64,000 bases of DNA from Dietzia alimentaria 72 (GTDB lineage Bacteria; Actinomycetota; Actinomycetes; Mycobacteriales; Mycobacteriaceae), in the NCBI RefSeq assembly GCF_000226215.1, contig NZ_AGFF01000007.1:363634-427633 (forward strand), read 5' to 3'. The notes under the pieces are model-generated. The model was not told where the DNA came from and did no database searches. It worked only from the letters and a program-made list of their open reading frames with translations. This document shows, piece by piece, positions 1 to 10,537 of this stretch. A program made the translations under genes and the position numbers. Positions within the stretch are counted from its first letter, which is position 1, and each line of letters begins with the position of its first letter.

Positions 1-138
1 GTCGGTGCCGGTGAAGCCACCACCGGACGTGGTGTCGCCCTCACGGGCAGTCCACCACAGGCCTGCCCCGCCCACGGCCGCCGTGCCGGCGCCTGCGAGC
101 CCGACGGCGAGGAGTTGCCGGCGTGTCAGTTGGCTCAC
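1..138 (-). CDS. Tat-exported protein, probable multicopper oxidase (N-terminus only)
   Basis: Only the first 46 codons are in the window; the gene runs off the left edge. It starts at a GTG (138-136) that overlaps the stop of the upstream SHOCT gene as GTGA, so the two are probably translationally coupled. The N-terminus reads MSQLTRRQLLAVGLAGAGTA followed by more Ala/Gly: a twin-arginine signal with a hydrophobic stretch. This is typical of exported cofactor proteins such as multicopper oxidases. The family call is inferred from the signal type and the SHOCT neighbour, which often precedes copper-handling oxidases in actinobacteria; no catalytic motif is visible. Confidence 0.5.
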   Translation of the reverse strand, partial: MSQLTRRQLLAVGLAGAGTAAVGGAGLWWTAREGDTTSGGGFTGTD

Positions 139-386
139 CCCGGACCTTGGTCGAGGTTGTGTAGACGTTCCCGGTACTCGTCGGTGCTCAGCTCTCCGCG
201 CGCGTACCGCTCATCGAGGATGCCTAGTGGACCCGCGCGGTGGTCCTCTCCCGGGGGATGTGCGCTGCGGCCACCCGTTAACGCCTTCATCACCACAGCC
301 GCGACCACCACTGTTCCCAGAATCAGCAGGACCCAGAACACCCATGACCAGCTCATGCCGAAGTTCATCCCGTGGCTTCCCATCAT
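135..386 (-). CDS. SHOCT-domain small membrane protein
   Basis: Protein of about 83 residues with one membrane segment (around WSWVFWVLLILGTVVVAAVV) and a C-terminal SHOCT motif (LDERYARGELSTDEYRERL). SHOCT is a short helical hairpin thought to mediate oligomerisation. Three consecutive ATG codons (389-381) follow a GGAGG; the second or third has the better spacing and the second is used here. The stop overlaps the GTG of the Tat-exported protein downstream, so the two form an operon. The role is unknown beyond a likely link to metal or envelope stress, inferred from the partner. Confidence 0.75.
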   Translation of the reverse strand: MMGSHGMNFGMSWSWVFWVLLILGTVVVAAVVMKALTGGRSAHPPGEDHRAGPLGILDERYARGELSTDEYRERLHNLDQGPG

Positions 387-565
387 CATGATCCTCCGCA
401 GCAGACTCCATCGTTCAACAATCCACGTGTCAGGCTGGCAGACGATCACGCGCGTTCGTGTGGAGATCGTGTGAAGGTCTGCTCAAGATCTCGCCCCCGA
501 GACGTGCACCCTCCGGGTCGTCGAAGTGCGGAATTCGGGCGCTGGAGGCGGCTAGTGTGACGCCC

Positions 566-1429
566 ATGCGAGAGACTTTGATCCCCGTCCCCGGCACCGG
601 CGGTCTGCAACTGGCCGTACATCGTGCCAAGGACCCGCGAGCGCTGCTCCTGCTGGTCCACGGATTCGGTGAGCACTCGGGCCGCTACGGCCGGACCATC
701 GAGTTCCTGCAGGGTCGCGGGATCACCGTCGCGGCTTACGACCTCCGCGGCCACGGCACTGCGCCCGGACCGCGGGCCAAGGTCGCGATGGAAACCCATA
801 TTGAGGACAACCTGGCTGCACGCGATGCGCTGGTCGAGTGGAGTCGTTCTGCAGACGCCAACGGTGCAGACGCTCTTCCGAGACTGCTCATGGGCCATTC
901 GATGGGCGGACTGATAGCCGGCGAGTCCGCGCTCCGTCGCCCCTGGGACCTCAAGGGGCTCGTGCTGTCGTCCCCGGGTCTCGTCGTGGGTGAGGACACC
1001 CCTGCGGCGCTGAGAGCCGTGGCACCGGTGATCGGCCGACTTCTGCCGTTCCTGCCGGTGGAGAAGTTGGACGCGCGAGAGATCTCCCGTGTCCCCGAGT
1101 ACGTCGAGGATTACAACACCGACCCCCTGGTCCATCACGGGGGAGTTCCCGCACTGTCGGCGGGAACACTGCTCGCGGGGGGCCGTCGGCTGCTCGAGCG
1201 TTCACCCGCGCTCCGTCTGCCCACGCTCGTGCTCAACGGCGGAGCGGACACCATCACCTCCCCGACGGGCGCGCGCCGGTTCGCCCAGGTCGCGGGATCG
1301 GCCCACGACCCGAGACCGGAGATCACCTATCGGGAGATCGAAGGTGGCAAGCACGAATTGTTCAACGACCTGTGCGCCGACGAAGCGTACGCGGCGCTGG
1401 GGGAGTGGCTTGACGCCCGTCTAGGTTGA
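566..1429 (+). CDS. Alpha/beta hydrolase, monoacylglycerol lipase-like
   Basis: Protein of 287 aa of the serine aminopeptidase S33 / monoacylglycerol lipase type. Visible motifs: oxyanion-hole [10 protein letters not shown] (residues 32-41), nucleophile elbow GHSMGG with Ser112, a late acidic residue in NGGADTI and the catalytic His in GGKHELFND near the C-terminus. This resembles the mycobacterial monoglyceride lipase Rv0183. No signal peptide, so cytoplasmic or membrane-associated. The ATG at 566 was chosen because homology begins there; the frame is open upstream but reads unlike protein. It ends 38 bp before purC, so co-transcription is possible. The substrate is inferred from the family. 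Confidence 0.82.
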   Translation: MRETLIPVPGTGGLQLAVHRAKDPRALLLLVHGFGEHSGRYGRTIEFLQGRGITVAAYDLRGHGTAPGPRAKVAMETHIEDNLAARDALVEWSRSADANGADALPRLLMGHSMGGLIAGESALRRPWDLKGLVLSSPGLVVGEDTPAALRAVAPVIGRLLPFLPVEKLDAREISRVPEYVEDYNTDPLVHHGGVPALSAGTLLAGGRRLLERSPALRLPTLVLNGGADTITSPTGARRFAQVAGSAHDPRPEITYREIEGGKHELFNDLCADEAYAALGEWLDARLG

Positions 1430-1467
1430 CCTCCGGCGGCCATCGCGGTCCGACTACGCTGGCCGTC

Positions 1468-2361
1468 ATGCGACCCGAGCTCTCTTCCTACCGCCATCTC
1501 GCCGCGGGCAAGGTGCGCGAACTCTATGAGATCGACGCCGAGACCCTGCTTCTCGTGGCCACCGACCGGATCTCCGCGTATGACCATGTGCTGGACACGC
1601 CGATCCCGGACAAGGGCCGGGTACTCACCGCGATGAGCGCCTACTTCTTCGACGCCCTCGACGTGCCCAACCACCTGGCGGGTCCATTGGATGACGAGCG
1701 GATTCCCACCGAGGTCCTGGGCCGGGCGATGGTGGTGCGCCGCCTCGACATGGTCCCGGCAGAGTGTGTGGCCCGCGGCTACCTGACGGGCTCGGGCATG
1801 GTCGAGTACCGCGCGTCGGGCACGGTGTGCGGCATCGAGCTCCCGGAGGGTCTGGTCGAGGCCAGCCGCCTGCCCGAGCCGATCTTCACCCCTGCCACCA
1901 AGGCCGCGGTGGGCGACCACGACGAGAACATCTCTTTCGATCAGCTCGCAGACATCGTCGGCGCCGATCTGGCCCAGCGCCTGCGCGCGGCGACGCTGGA
2001 CATCTACTCGAGCGCCGCCGAGATGGCATCAGCTCGCGGCGTGCTGCTCGCGGACACGAAGTTCGAGTTCGGCGTGGCGGACGACGAGTTGATCCTGGCT
2101 GACGAGGTGCTGACCCCGGATTCTTCGCGCTACTGGCCCGCCGACGTCTACGAGGCGGGTCGCGTCCAGCCGAGCTTCGACAAGCAGTTCGTGCGCGACT
2201 GGCTCACCGGCGCGGACTCAGGCTGGGCCAAGGGGTCGGATTCGCCACCGCCCCCGCTTCCCGCGGAAGTTGTCGATGCCACGACGGCCCGGTACATCGA
2301 GGCCTACGAGCGCATCTCGGGCTTGTCCTTCTCTGACTGGATCGGGAGCGAGAACGCATGA
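1468..2361 (+). CDS. purC: Phosphoribosylaminoimidazole-succinocarboxamide synthase
   Basis: SAICAR synthetase joins CAIR to aspartate with ATP in de novo purine synthesis. The 297 aa protein has the family start [10 protein letters not shown], the [11 protein letters not shown] nucleotide-binding segment, [12 protein letters not shown], and a C-terminal [11 protein letters not shown]. Length equals the M. tuberculosis enzyme. The ATG at 1468 matches the family N-terminus ([18 protein letters not shown]). The stop overlaps the next gene by four bases (ATGA), so the oligopeptidase is translationally coupled to purC, the arrangement also seen in mycobacteria. Confidence 0.97.
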   Translation: MRPELSSYRHLAAGKVRELYEIDAETLLLVATDRISAYDHVLDTPIPDKGRVLTAMSAYFFDALDVPNHLAGPLDDERIPTEVLGRAMVVRRLDMVPAECVARGYLTGSGMVEYRASGTVCGIELPEGLVEASRLPEPIFTPATKAAVGDHDENISFDQLADIVGADLAQRLRAATLDIYSSAAEMASARGVLLADTKFEFGVADDELILADEVLTPDSSRYWPADVYEAGRVQPSFDKQFVRDWLTGADSGWAKGSDSPPPPLPAEVVDATTARYIEAYERISGLSFSDWIGSENA

Positions 2362-4571
2362 GCAACTCTGACTTCGCGGCGAAGGCCGCCACCCCCACAC
2401 CGCCGGTGGCCGAGCGTCGCCCGCACACCCGTGAGCACCACGGGCGGGTCTTCGTGGACGACTACGAGTGGTTGCGCGACAAGGACTCCGCGGACACGAT
2501 CGCCTACCTCGAGGCCGAGAACGCCTACACCGACGCCATGACGGCGGATCTGAAGCCGTTGGAGAACGCGGTCTACGAGGAGATCCGCTCGCGGGTGAAG
2601 GAGACCGACATGTCGGTCCCGGTCCGCGCCGGTGGTTGGTGGTATTTCTCGCGCACGGCTGAGGGGAGCTCTTATGCGCAGCACTGCCGTGTTCCGGTGC
2701 CGGCTGAGTTCATAACGGATGCCGCCGACCCCGCGGGTTGGGTGCCGCCCGAGGTCTCGCCCGGTGTGGAGCTCCCGGGCGAGCAGCTTCTGATGGACGG
2801 CAACGTCGAGGCTGCGGGACACGAGTATTTCGCGCTCGGCGCCTTCTCCGTCAGCCACGATGGTCGAATTCTCGCCTGGGCGTCGGACACGGAAGGCGAC
2901 GAGCGGTACACCCTGCGTTTCCGCTCGCTGGATCCGGAGGTCACCGCGCCTGACGAGGAGATCCCGGGCATCGCGGCAGGGGTGACGTGGTCCCGCGATG
3001 GCCGGTACGTCTTCTACGTGACGGTGGATGAGGCATGGCGACCCGACACTGTGTGGCGTCACCGATTGGGCTCGTCGAGTGACGACGACGACAAGGTGTT
3101 CCATGAGCCCGACGAGTCCTACTGGATCGGGGTGGGCGAGACGCGGAGCGAGAAGTTCCTGCAGATTGCGGCGGGGTCCAAGATCACCACAGAGGTGTGG
3201 TGTCTGGACTCGTCCGATCCGGCGGGTGAGTTCTGGTGTGTCCGGCCGCGTGAGGAAGGCGTCGAATACGACGTCGAGCACGCGGTCATCGGCGGCGAAG
3301 ACCGGTTCCTCATCACCCACAACGCGGGGGCGCCCAACTCCACTGTGGTCGAGGCTCCAGTCGGTCCTGTGGACAAGGACTTCCGAGAGCTGAACACTCT
3401 TGTGCCACATCGCGAGGACGTGCGCATCGAGGGCGTCGACGCGTTCGCGCGCGTGCTGGTGCTCGGTTACCGCGAGGGCGCGCTCCCACGGTTCGCTCTG
3501 ATGCCGCTGGATCCGGATTCGACCGCTGGCGTGGGGGCCTACTCCGAGTTCGCCCCGGTGGAGTTCGACGAAGAACTGTTCACCTCGGGCCCGGGAGCTA
3601 ACCCCGAGTGGGATTCGCCGGTGCTTCGCTACGGCTTCGGCTCGTTCGTGACTCCCGGCCGCATCTACTCGCTCGATCTTGCATCAGGGGAGCGGACCTT
3701 GCTGCGTGAGCAGGAGGTGCTGGGCGGCTACGACCCGAGCCGATACGTGCAGCGCCGTGACTGGGCGGTCGCCGAGGACGGGACCCGAATCCCGATCTCG
3801 CTCGTGATGTCGGTCGACACCGCCGCGCGCGTGGACGCCGGCGAGCAGGTCCCCACGCTGCTCTACGGATACGGCTCGTATGAGTCGAGCATCGACCCGG
3901 GCTTCTCCGTGGCGCGGCTGTCCCTGCTCGACCGCGGAATGGTCTTCGCCGTGGCCCACGTGCGGGGCGGCGGCGAGATGGGCCGCCTCTGGTACGAGAA
4001 CGGCAAGAAGCTCTTCAAGCGGGCCACCTTCACCGACTTCGTGAACTGCGCTCGGCACCTGGTGGGCTCGGGGCTCACGGCCCCGGACCGGCTGGTGGCA
4101 GAGGGGGGTAGCGCAGGTGGTCTGCTCATGGGCGCGGTGGCCAATCTCGCGCCGGAGTTGTTCGCCGGCATCCAGGCAGGTGTGCCTTTCGTGGACCCGC
4201 TCACCTCGATCCTCATGCCTGAGTTGCCGCTCACGGTGATCGAATGGGATGAGTGGGGCGACCCGCTGCACTCCGACGAGGTCTACGACTACATGGCTTC
4301 CTACTCGCCGTACGAGAACATCGAGGCCAAGGACTATCCGTCGATCCTGGCGGTGACCTCGCTCAACGACACCCGGGTGCTCTACGTGGAGCCCGCCAAA
4401 TGGGTGGCCAAACTGCGCGCGGTATCGACCTCGGCCAACTCGGCGGATCGCCCGGTTCTTCTGCGCTGCGAGATGAGCGCCGGCCATGGCGGCGTTTCCG
4501 GACGCTATGAGCGGTGGCGCCAGACGGCCTTTGAGTACGCCTGGACCATTCACACCGCAGGCGCGGTCTAA
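2358..4571 (+). CDS. ptrB: Prolyl oligopeptidase family protease (oligopeptidase B-like, S9A)
   Basis: Cytoplasmic serine peptidase that cleaves short peptides. The 737 aa protein has an N-terminal propeller (from [20 protein letters not shown] through about residue 420) and a C-terminal alpha/beta-hydrolase domain. The triad can be placed: Ser585 in EGGSAGG, Asp671 in SLNDTRV and His710 in SAGHGG. The substrate-pocket segments [12 protein letters not shown] and EWDEWGDPL are those of oligopeptidase B. It overlaps purC by ATGA and is followed 27 bp later by a glutathione peroxidase. It appears intact and full length; in M. tuberculosis the equivalent locus is split in two (Rv0781/Rv0782). Confidence 0.93.
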   Translation: MSNSDFAAKAATPTPPVAERRPHTREHHGRVFVDDYEWLRDKDSADTIAYLEAENAYTDAMTADLKPLENAVYEEIRSRVKETDMSVPVRAGGWWYFSRTAEGSSYAQHCRVPVPAEFITDAADPAGWVPPEVSPGVELPGEQLLMDGNVEAAGHEYFALGAFSVSHDGRILAWASDTEGDERYTLRFRSLDPEVTAPDEEIPGIAAGVTWSRDGRYVFYVTVDEAWRPDTVWRHRLGSSSDDDDKVFHEPDESYWIGVGETRSEKFLQIAAGSKITTEVWCLDSSDPAGEFWCVRPREEGVEYDVEHAVIGGEDRFLITHNAGAPNSTVVEAPVGPVDKDFRELNTLVPHREDVRIEGVDAFARVLVLGYREGALPRFALMPLDPDSTAGVGAYSEFAPVEFDEELFTSGPGANPEWDSPVLRYGFGSFVTPGRIYSLDLASGERTLLREQEVLGGYDPSRYVQRRDWAVAEDGTRIPISLVMSVDTAARVDAGEQVPTLLYGYGSYESSIDPGFSVARLSLLDRGMVFAVAHVRGGGEMGRLWYENGKKLFKRATFTDFVNCARHLVGSGLTAPDRLVAEGGSAGGLLMGAVANLAPELFAGIQAGVPFVDPLTSILMPELPLTVIEWDEWGDPLHSDEVYDYMASYSPYENIEAKDYPSILAVTSLNDTRVLYVEPAKWVAKLRAVSTSANSADRPVLLRCEMSAGHGGVSGRYERWRQTAFEYAWTIHTAGAV

Positions 4572-4598
4572 GAAGGCAATCCCAGTAGGCTGCGTCAC

Positions 4599-5102
4599 AT
4601 GAGCAACGACATCGGCAGCGTCCACAACATCGAGTTCACGACCATCGACGGCGAGACCGCGTCCATGGCTGACTACGCGGGCCACGCGGTCCTGGTGGTG
4701 AACGTGGCCAGCGAGTGCGGCCTGACGCCGCAGTACGAGGGCCTGCAGGAATTGGCCGACGACTACCGCGAGCGCGGCTTCTTCGTCCTGGGTTTCCCCT
4801 GCAACCAGTTCATGGGCCAGGAACCCGGCGATGAGGACACCATCAAGGAGTTCACCTCCGGCAAGTACGGAATCACCTTCCCGCTCGCCGCCAAGGTGGA
4901 CGTCAACGGTCCCGAGCGGCATCCGCTCTACGCGGAGCTCACCAAGGCCGCTGACGCCGACGGTGAGGCCGGCGACGTGCAATGGAACTTCGAGAAGTTC
5001 CTGCTCTCCCCGGACGGCAAGGTGGTCGGCCGCTTCCGCCCCAAGGTGGAGCCGGGCGCGACTGAACTCATCGACGCCATCGAGGACGTCCTCCCGGTCT
5101 GA
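4599..5102 (+). CDS. Glutathione peroxidase-family (thioredoxin-dependent type) peroxidase
   Basis: Protein of 167 aa with the family signatures NVASECG (peroxidatic Cys40, in place of selenocysteine), GFPCNQF and WNFEKFL; these give the usual Cys-Gln-Trp-Asn active site. Mycobacteriales do not make glutathione, so this non-seleno type most likely uses thioredoxin or another thiol donor to reduce hydroperoxides. No signal peptide. It lies in the same direction behind the oligopeptidase and before purS, and may be read from the purC transcript. Confidence 0.93.
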   Translation: MSNDIGSVHNIEFTTIDGETASMADYAGHAVLVVNVASECGLTPQYEGLQELADDYRERGFFVLGFPCNQFMGQEPGDEDTIKEFTSGKYGITFPLAAKVDVNGPERHPLYAELTKAADADGEAGDVQWNFEKFLLSPDGKVVGRFRPKVEPGATELIDAIEDVLPV

Positions 5103-5207
5103 TCCGCTGAGCGTTCGGTCCTCCGCCCGCCTGCGGGTAGGATCTTTACCTGAGCCCCGGCCCGTCCGGGACCGTTCCGCGTTTTCACCGATCGAGGAGT
5201 TCCCACC

Positions 5208-5462
5208 GTGGCCCGAGTCGTCGTCGAAGTCATGCCCAAGGCCGAGATCCTCGACCCCCAGGGGCAGGCGATCCACCGCGCTCTGGGCCGTCTGGGCCAC
5301 GCTGGCGTCACGGACGTTCGCCAGGGCAAGCGGTTTGAACTCGAGGTGGCCGACGACGTGTCGGATACCGAGCTCGAGGAGATCGCCTCCACGCTCCTGG
5401 CCAACACGGTCATCGAGGACTGGAAGGTCGTCCGCGTCGACACCGCCGAGGTGGCCTCGTGA
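5208..5462 (+). CDS. purS: Phosphoribosylformylglycinamidine synthase subunit PurS
   Basis: Small 84 aa subunit of the three-part FGAR amidotransferase, bridging PurQ and PurL for ammonia transfer. It shows the family pattern [20 protein letters not shown], the KRFELEV strand, and the TVIEDWKV end. It starts at GTG 5208 with GAGGAG 7 bases upstream, and its stop overlaps the purQ GTG start (GTGA), coupling the two subunits. The roughly 100 bp gap before it, after the peroxidase, is the likely site of a promoter. Confidence 0.97.
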   Translation: MARVVVEVMPKAEILDPQGQAIHRALGRLGHAGVTDVRQGKRFELEVADDVSDTELEEIASTLLANTVIEDWKVVRVDTAEVAS

Positions 5463-6139
5463 CGGCCCGGATCGGCGTCATCACCTTCCCCGGGACGCTC
5501 GACGACGTCGACGCGATGCGCGCTGTATCCCGTTCGGGCGCGGAGGCCGTGTCACTCTGGCACGCCGATGCTGACCTGAAGGGCGTCGACGCCGTGGTGG
5601 TACCCGGGGGCTTCTCCTACGGCGACTACCTGCGCTGTGGCGCCATCGCTTCGCTGGCCCCCGTCATGGGCGAGGTCATCACGGCTGCCAAGGGTGGGAT
5701 GCCCGTGTTGGGCATCTGCAACGGCTTCCAGATCCTGTGCGAGGCAGGACTGCTGCCCGGCGCGATGGGCCGCAACCGAGACATGCACTTCATCTGCCGC
5801 GACGAGTGGCTCCGCGTGGAGAACACCAGCACTGCCTGGACCTCACGATTCGAGCAGGGCGCGGAGATCCTCATTCCGCTCAAGTCCGGTGAGGGCCGTT
5901 ATATAGCGTCCCCCGAGACTATCGAGCAGTTGGAGGCCGAAGGGCGCGTCGTGTTCCGTTATTCAGGCGACGCACCGAACGGCTCCACCAACAACATCGC
6001 CGGCATCGCTTCGGAGAACGGTCGCGTCGTGGGACTCATGCCGCACCCCGAGCACGCGATCGACCCGCTTACCGGACCGTCCGACGACGGGCTGGGGCTG
6101 TTCCTGTCCGCTCTGGATTCGGTCGTCGCCGCGGGTTAA
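5459..6139 (+). CDS. purQ: Phosphoribosylformylglycinamidine synthase subunit PurQ (glutaminase)
   Basis: Class I glutamine amidotransferase that feeds ammonia to PurL through PurS. The 226 aa protein has the nucleophile Cys87 in GICNGFQIL and the His/Glu pair in MPHPEHA. The [13 protein letters not shown] segment is the family oxyanion region. Translation starts at the GTG overlapping the purS stop. A strong hairpin follows the stop codon by 17 bases, so the purS-purQ transcript probably ends there; purL is separated from it by an unrelated gene and its own leader. Confidence 0.97.
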   Translation: MTARIGVITFPGTLDDVDAMRAVSRSGAEAVSLWHADADLKGVDAVVVPGGFSYGDYLRCGAIASLAPVMGEVITAAKGGMPVLGICNGFQILCEAGLLPGAMGRNRDMHFICRDEWLRVENTSTAWTSRFEQGAEILIPLKSGEGRYIASPETIEQLEAEGRVVFRYSGDAPNGSTNNIAGIASENGRVVGLMPHPEHAIDPLTGPSDDGLGLFLSALDSVVAAG

Positions 6140-6156
6140 GAAACAGTGTGCATATC

Positions 6157-6190
6157 GAGGGCCCGCCCGGAATCGTCCGGGCGGGCCCTC
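6157..6190 (+). terminator. Hairpin terminator after purQ
   Basis: A perfect 15-bp inverted repeat (6157-6171 with 6176-6190) encloses a four-base ATCG loop, 17 bases after the purQ stop. The stem is almost all G/C. There is no long T-run after it, only mixed CCTTCG, as is common in high-GC actinobacteria. Confidence 0.8.
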
Positions 6191-6249
6191 ACCCTTCGTT
6201 CGAGGGCCGGGACGGAGGCAACTTCAACCCAATGCGGTAGAACAATGGG

Positions 6250-7455
6250 ATGACCGCTTCCGATCAGTCCACCTCCGCAGACAAGTCCACACGTCAGTTT
6301 GACATCGTTCTCTACGGTTCGACGGGTTTCACCGGGGGGCTCGTGGCCGACTACCTGATGCGCAACATGCCCGAGGGGGGCTCGTGGGCGGTGGCGGGGC
6401 GCAACCGCACCAAGCTGGATGCGCTGGCGGCCAGACTTGCGGCAGAGATGCCGGATGTCCCGGCGCCGGGCATTGTGGTGGCCGACACCGAGGACCGCAC
6501 CTCACTCGATGAGATGGCCGGTTCTGCGCGGGTGGTCATTACAACCGTGGGCCCGTACCTCGAATACGGTGAGCCCCTTGTGGCCGCCTGCGCAGAGGCG
6601 GGAACAGACTACGTGGACCTGACCGGCGAGCCTGAGTTCGCGGACCGCATGTACCTCGCGTACCACGACACCGCGGTGGCTTCCGGTGCGCGGATCGTCC
6701 ACGCCTGTGGCTTTGATTCAATTCCCCACGACCTCGGCGTGTTCTACACAATGAAACAGGTCCCGGAGGGAGTGCCAGTGGCGGTGTACGGCGCCGTCCG
6801 TGCCAACGCGCAGTTCTCAGGCGGGACTTTCCACTCGGCGATCGGGCAGTTCGCTCGTCTGCGTGAAGCCGGCCGAATAGCCAAGCAGCGACGCGAGAAG
6901 CAGGGCCGAGCCGACGGTCGGCGCATCAAGGCGGTAGGCGGAAAGCCGCACCGCGACGAGGTGCTGGGGCGCTGGCTGGTTCCGCTGCCCACTATCGACC
7001 CACAGATCGTGTTGCGGTCTGCGGCCGCCCTGGACAGTTACGGTCCGGACTTCACCTACTCGCACTACGCGTCACTCGGCTCACCGGTGATGGCCGCGAC
7101 CGCGGTGACGGGGGTGGGTGCGCTCGCACTGGGCGCGCAGGTCGGCCCCATCCGTTCACAGCTGCTCAAGCGGATAGACCGCGGCTCCGGACCCAGCGAC
7201 TCCCGCCGCGCCCGCTCGTCGTTCGATGTCACCTTTGTCGCCCTGGCCGGCGGCCGCCGCGTCGTCACCCGGGTCTCCGGGGGTGATCCCGGATACACGG
7301 AGACGTCCATGATGATCGCCGAGTCCGCACTGTGTCTGGCGTTCGACGACCTGCCCGCGAAGTCCGGTCAGGTCACCACCGCGGAGGCGATGGGGGACTT
7401 CCTCCTCGAGCGCCTCGAGCGGGGTGGACTGACCTTCGAGGTCCTGTCCACCTGA
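6250..7455 (+). CDS. Saccharopine dehydrogenase-like / trans-acting enoyl reductase family protein
   Basis: Protein of 401 aa with an N-terminal Rossmann fold ([20 protein letters not shown], residues about 19-38), the AGRNRTKL cofactor segment, and the [13 protein letters not shown] and DLTGEPEF motifs of the SCCPDH / trans-acting enoyl reductase group (relatives include Rv2449c and Rv2953). Members act on lipids or are uncharacterised; the name saccharopine dehydrogenase refers to the fold, not to lysine metabolism. The start at ATG 6250 gives a short polar leader before the Rossmann motif. It sits between purQ and purL but has no visible link to purine synthesis. Confidence 0.85.
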   Translation: MTASDQSTSADKSTRQFDIVLYGSTGFTGGLVADYLMRNMPEGGSWAVAGRNRTKLDALAARLAAEMPDVPAPGIVVADTEDRTSLDEMAGSARVVITTVGPYLEYGEPLVAACAEAGTDYVDLTGEPEFADRMYLAYHDTAVASGARIVHACGFDSIPHDLGVFYTMKQVPEGVPVAVYGAVRANAQFSGGTFHSAIGQFARLREAGRIAKQRREKQGRADGRRIKAVGGKPHRDEVLGRWLVPLPTIDPQIVLRSAAALDSYGPDFTYSHYASLGSPVMAATAVTGVGALALGAQVGPIRSQLLKRIDRGSGPSDSRRARSSFDVTFVALAGGRRVVTRVSGGDPGYTETSMMIAESALCLAFDDLPAKSGQVTTAEAMGDFLLERLERGGLTFEVLST

Positions 7456-7519
7456 TGCGGGGTGTGGCCGACGAGGGAGTAGATTCGCGGGGCGGAAGAA
7501 GCCGACTAGACTCTGCGCC

Positions 7520-9820
7520 GTGACCACTCCTGTCGATTCCACCGCGAACGCCGCCGCCACCCCCGACCTGGAGCAGCCGTGGGCCGAGCTCGGCCTCAAA
7601 GAGGACGAGTACGCCCGGATCCGCGAGATCCTCGGCCGACGCCCCACTGACGCGGAACTGGCCGTCTACTCCGTCATGTGGTCCGAGCACTGCTCGTATA
7701 AGTCCTCCAAGGTGCACCTGCGCTACTTCGGTGAGACCACGACGGAGGAGATGCGGTCCTCGATGCTCGCCGGTATCGGCGAGAACGCCGGCGTGGTGGA
7801 CATCGGTGACGGCTGGGCGGTGACCTTCAAGGTTGAGTCCCACAACAGCCCCTCGTACATCGAGCCGTACCAGGGTGCGGCGACCGGCGTGGGCGGGATC
7901 GTCCGCGACATCATGGCGATGGGCGCCCGCCCGGTGGCCGTGATGGATCAGTTGCGATTCGGCCCCGCCGACGCCGATGACACCCAGCGTGTCCTTCCGG
8001 GCGTGGTGGCGGGGATCGGCGGTTACGGCAATTGCCTGGGGCTTCCCAATATCGGTGGCGAGACGGTCTTCGACTCCTCGTACGCCGGTAACCCGCTCGT
8101 CAACGCTCTGTGTGCCGGGGTCATGCGGGTCGAGGACCTGCACCTCGCGTTCGCGTCCGGAAAGAACAACCGCATCATCTTGTTCGGCGCCCGCACGGGT
8201 CTCGACGGAATCGGCGGTGTCTCGGTCCTGGCCTCGGAGAGTTTCGCCGTCGACGAGGACGGAGTCCCGGTCAAGCCCCGCAAGCTTCCCAGCGTTCAGG
8301 TGGGCGACCCGTTCGCGGAGAAGGTGCTCATCGAGTGCTGCCTCGAGCTTTACCGTGACGACCTCGTGGTGGGCATCCAGGACCTCGGCGGTGCAGGCTT
8401 GGCCTGTGCCACGTCCGAGCTCGCGGCCGCGGGCGACGGGGGCATGCACATCGTCCTGGACAACGTCCCGCTGCGCGCCGAGGGGATGACCGCGGCCGAG
8501 ATTCTCTCGAGCGAGTCGCAGGAGCGGATGTGTGCTGTGGTGGCGCCGGAGAACGTCGAGGCGTTCATGGAGGTGTGCCGTCGCTGGGACGTGCTGGCCA
8601 GCGACATCGGCGAGGTCACGGACGGCGACAATCTGACCATCGAGTTCCGGGGTGAGATCGTCCTGGACGCGCCGCCGAGCACGATCGCCGACGAGGGCCC
8701 GGTGTATGAGCGGCCAGTTGAGCGGCCCGCCGACCAGGACGCCCTCCAGGCGGATACCACGGCGAACCTGCCGCGTCCGTCCACCGGTTCAGAGCTGCGG
8801 CAGACGCTGTTAGACATGGTCTCCAGCCCGGCACTCTGCTCGCGCGCTTTCATCACCGAGCAGTTCGACCGTTACGTCCGCGGCAACACCATCCTCGCCG
8901 AGCACGCGGACGGCGGGGTGCTGCGACTCGACGAGGAGTCCGGCCGCGGTATCGCGCTGTCGACCGACGCCTCGGGCCGCTACACGCAGCTGGATCCGTA
9001 CACCGGTGCCCGCCTCGCGCTGGCGGAGGCGTACCGCAACGTCGCCGTCACCGGCGCCACCCCGGTCGCCGTGACCAACTGCCTCAACTTCGGTTCGCCT
9101 GAAGACCCGGGGGTCATGTGGCAGTTCCGTGAGGCCGTCCACGGGCTGGCTGACGGGTGCGCCGAGCTGGGCATCCCCGTCACCGGCGGCAACGTGTCGT
9201 TCTACAACCAGACCGGCACCACTCCGATCCTTCCGACCCCCGTCGTGGGCGTTCTCGGTGTGATCGACGACGTGGCCCGCCGCACCCCCACCGCGTTCGG
9301 GGACACCCCGGGCGAGAGCATCTATCTACTGGGCGAGACCCGCGATGAGCTTGACGGTTCGATCTGGGCCCAGGTCGCCCACGACCATCTCGGCGGCACG
9401 CCCCCGGTGGTCGACCTGAAGTGGGAGGCCACGCTCGCTCGGATCCTCGCCACCGCGTCCAAGGACGGTCTCATCTCCGGCGCCCACGACCTGTCGGAGG
9501 GCGGCCTCGCCCAGTCGCTGGTCGAGTCGGCGCTGGCGGGGGAGTGCGGTATCCGTGTGGTCCTGCCGGGGGACGCCGACCCGTTCGTGTGGCTGTTCTC
9601 CGAGTCTGCTGGCCGCGTCGTCGTCTCGGTCCCGCGCGGCGAGGAGATCCGTTTCCAACAGATGCTCACCGCCCAGTCCATCCCGCACACGCGCGTCGGC
9701 GTGACCGACACGGATGCGGGCACGTTCGAGGTGCAGGGGCAGTTCACGCTGACCACCGAAGAGCTTCGTGCAGCGCACGAGGGCACATTGCCCGCCCTGT
9801 TCGGAGTGGACCCCGTCTGA
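7520..9820 (+). CDS. purL: Phosphoribosylformylglycinamidine synthase subunit PurL (small-type)
   Basis: ATP-dependent synthetase subunit converting FGAR to FGAM with ammonia from PurQ. The 766 aa protein lacks a fused glutaminase, so it is the small type needing separate PurS and PurQ. Visible motifs: [12 protein letters not shown] near residue 53, [41 protein letters not shown] and, in the second half, [11 protein letters not shown] and [13 protein letters not shown]. The start is GTG 7520. The 64 bp before it separate it from the preceding reductase-like gene and may hold a promoter. Confidence 0.97.
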   Translation: MTTPVDSTANAAATPDLEQPWAELGLKEDEYARIREILGRRPTDAELAVYSVMWSEHCSYKSSKVHLRYFGETTTEEMRSSMLAGIGENAGVVDIGDGWAVTFKVESHNSPSYIEPYQGAATGVGGIVRDIMAMGARPVAVMDQLRFGPADADDTQRVLPGVVAGIGGYGNCLGLPNIGGETVFDSSYAGNPLVNALCAGVMRVEDLHLAFASGKNNRIILFGARTGLDGIGGVSVLASESFAVDEDGVPVKPRKLPSVQVGDPFAEKVLIECCLELYRDDLVVGIQDLGGAGLACATSELAAAGDGGMHIVLDNVPLRAEGMTAAEILSSESQERMCAVVAPENVEAFMEVCRRWDVLASDIGEVTDGDNLTIEFRGEIVLDAPPSTIADEGPVYERPVERPADQDALQADTTANLPRPSTGSELRQTLLDMVSSPALCSRAFITEQFDRYVRGNTILAEHADGGVLRLDEESGRGIALSTDASGRYTQLDPYTGARLALAEAYRNVAVTGATPVAVTNCLNFGSPEDPGVMWQFREAVHGLADGCAELGIPVTGGNVSFYNQTGTTPILPTPVVGVLGVIDDVARRTPTAFGDTPGESIYLLGETRDELDGSIWAQVAHDHLGGTPPVVDLKWEATLARILATASKDGLISGAHDLSEGGLAQSLVESALAGECGIRVVLPGDADPFVWLFSESAGRVVVSVPRGEEIRFQQMLTAQSIPHTRVGVTDTDAGTFEVQGQFTLTTEELRAAHEGTLPALFGVDPV

Positions 9821-9843
9821 TCGACCGGTAGGCGGGCGAGCCG

Positions 9844-10512
9844 ATGCGTGATCTCCGCAGGCGCGAGCGCGTCCTGGCAGTGGTGCTGGCCGGCACCGCC
9901 GGCTTTGTGGACGCCGTGGGCTTTCTCGTTGTGGGCGGGTACTTCGTCTCGTTCATGAGCGGCAACTCCACCCGCATGGTGGTGGACCTCGCGGAGGGAG
10001 ACTTCGCGGGGGCCGGCATCGCCGCTGTCGTCCTGGTGTCGTTCTTCCTCGGCGCGGTCGCCGGTGCACTGGTTACCCGCCGTCGTAACCTCGATGACCG
10101 GCCCGCGGTCCTTTTGCTGGTCGCCGTGCTCCTGGTGACGTCGCTGGCACTGCACTGGATGACGTCCGCGGCAGTACTGGCGGTCCCGCTGTCGATCGCG
10201 GTGGCCGCGGCCTCGATGGGTGCCATGAACTCGGTATTCCATTCCCGCGGCGAGGTCTCGCTGGGCGTCACCTATATGACGGGTGCGGTGGTCAAGTCCG
10301 CCCACCGACTGGTCGACGCGCTGGCCGGCGGCTCGTGGGCTCCCTATCTGCAGCAGGTGGCGTTGTGGTCGGCACTGGGGCTTGGCGGTATGACCGGCGC
10401 GCTCCTGCACAAGGTGGTGGGCCCGAACGCATTGGGGCTCGCGGCGGCGGTCGTGGTGGTGACGCTGATCGTCACTGTCTGTCTGCGAGCCCGGGATTAC
10501 CGCACGCCCTGA
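9844..10512 (+). CDS. DUF1275 (YoaK-type) membrane protein
   Basis: Protein of 222 aa with about six membrane helices. The start RRRERVLAVVLAGTAGFVDA and the SFMSGNSTRM motif in the first third are characteristic of the DUF1275/YoaK family; the later segment GVTYMTGAVVKSAHRL is also typical. The function of this family is not established. It follows purL by 23 bp and could be read with it. The next gene converges on it with only 25 bp between stops. Confidence 0.88.
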   Translation: MRDLRRRERVLAVVLAGTAGFVDAVGFLVVGGYFVSFMSGNSTRMVVDLAEGDFAGAGIAAVVLVSFFLGAVAGALVTRRRNLDDRPAVLLLVAVLLVTSLALHWMTSAAVLAVPLSIAVAAASMGAMNSVFHSRGEVSLGVTYMTGAVVKSAHRLVDALAGGSWAPYLQQVALWSALGLGGMTGALLHKVVGPNALGLAAAVVVVTLIVTVCLRARDYRTP

Positions 10513-10537
10513 GGGGCTCCAGAACCCAGCTTCCGGC

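Noticed and set aside
3684..5300. Long open frame on the minus strand opposite the oligopeptidase, peroxidase and purS
   Set aside because: It is a high-GC mirror frame, Arg/His/Gly-rich and without family motifs, lying over well-identified genes.
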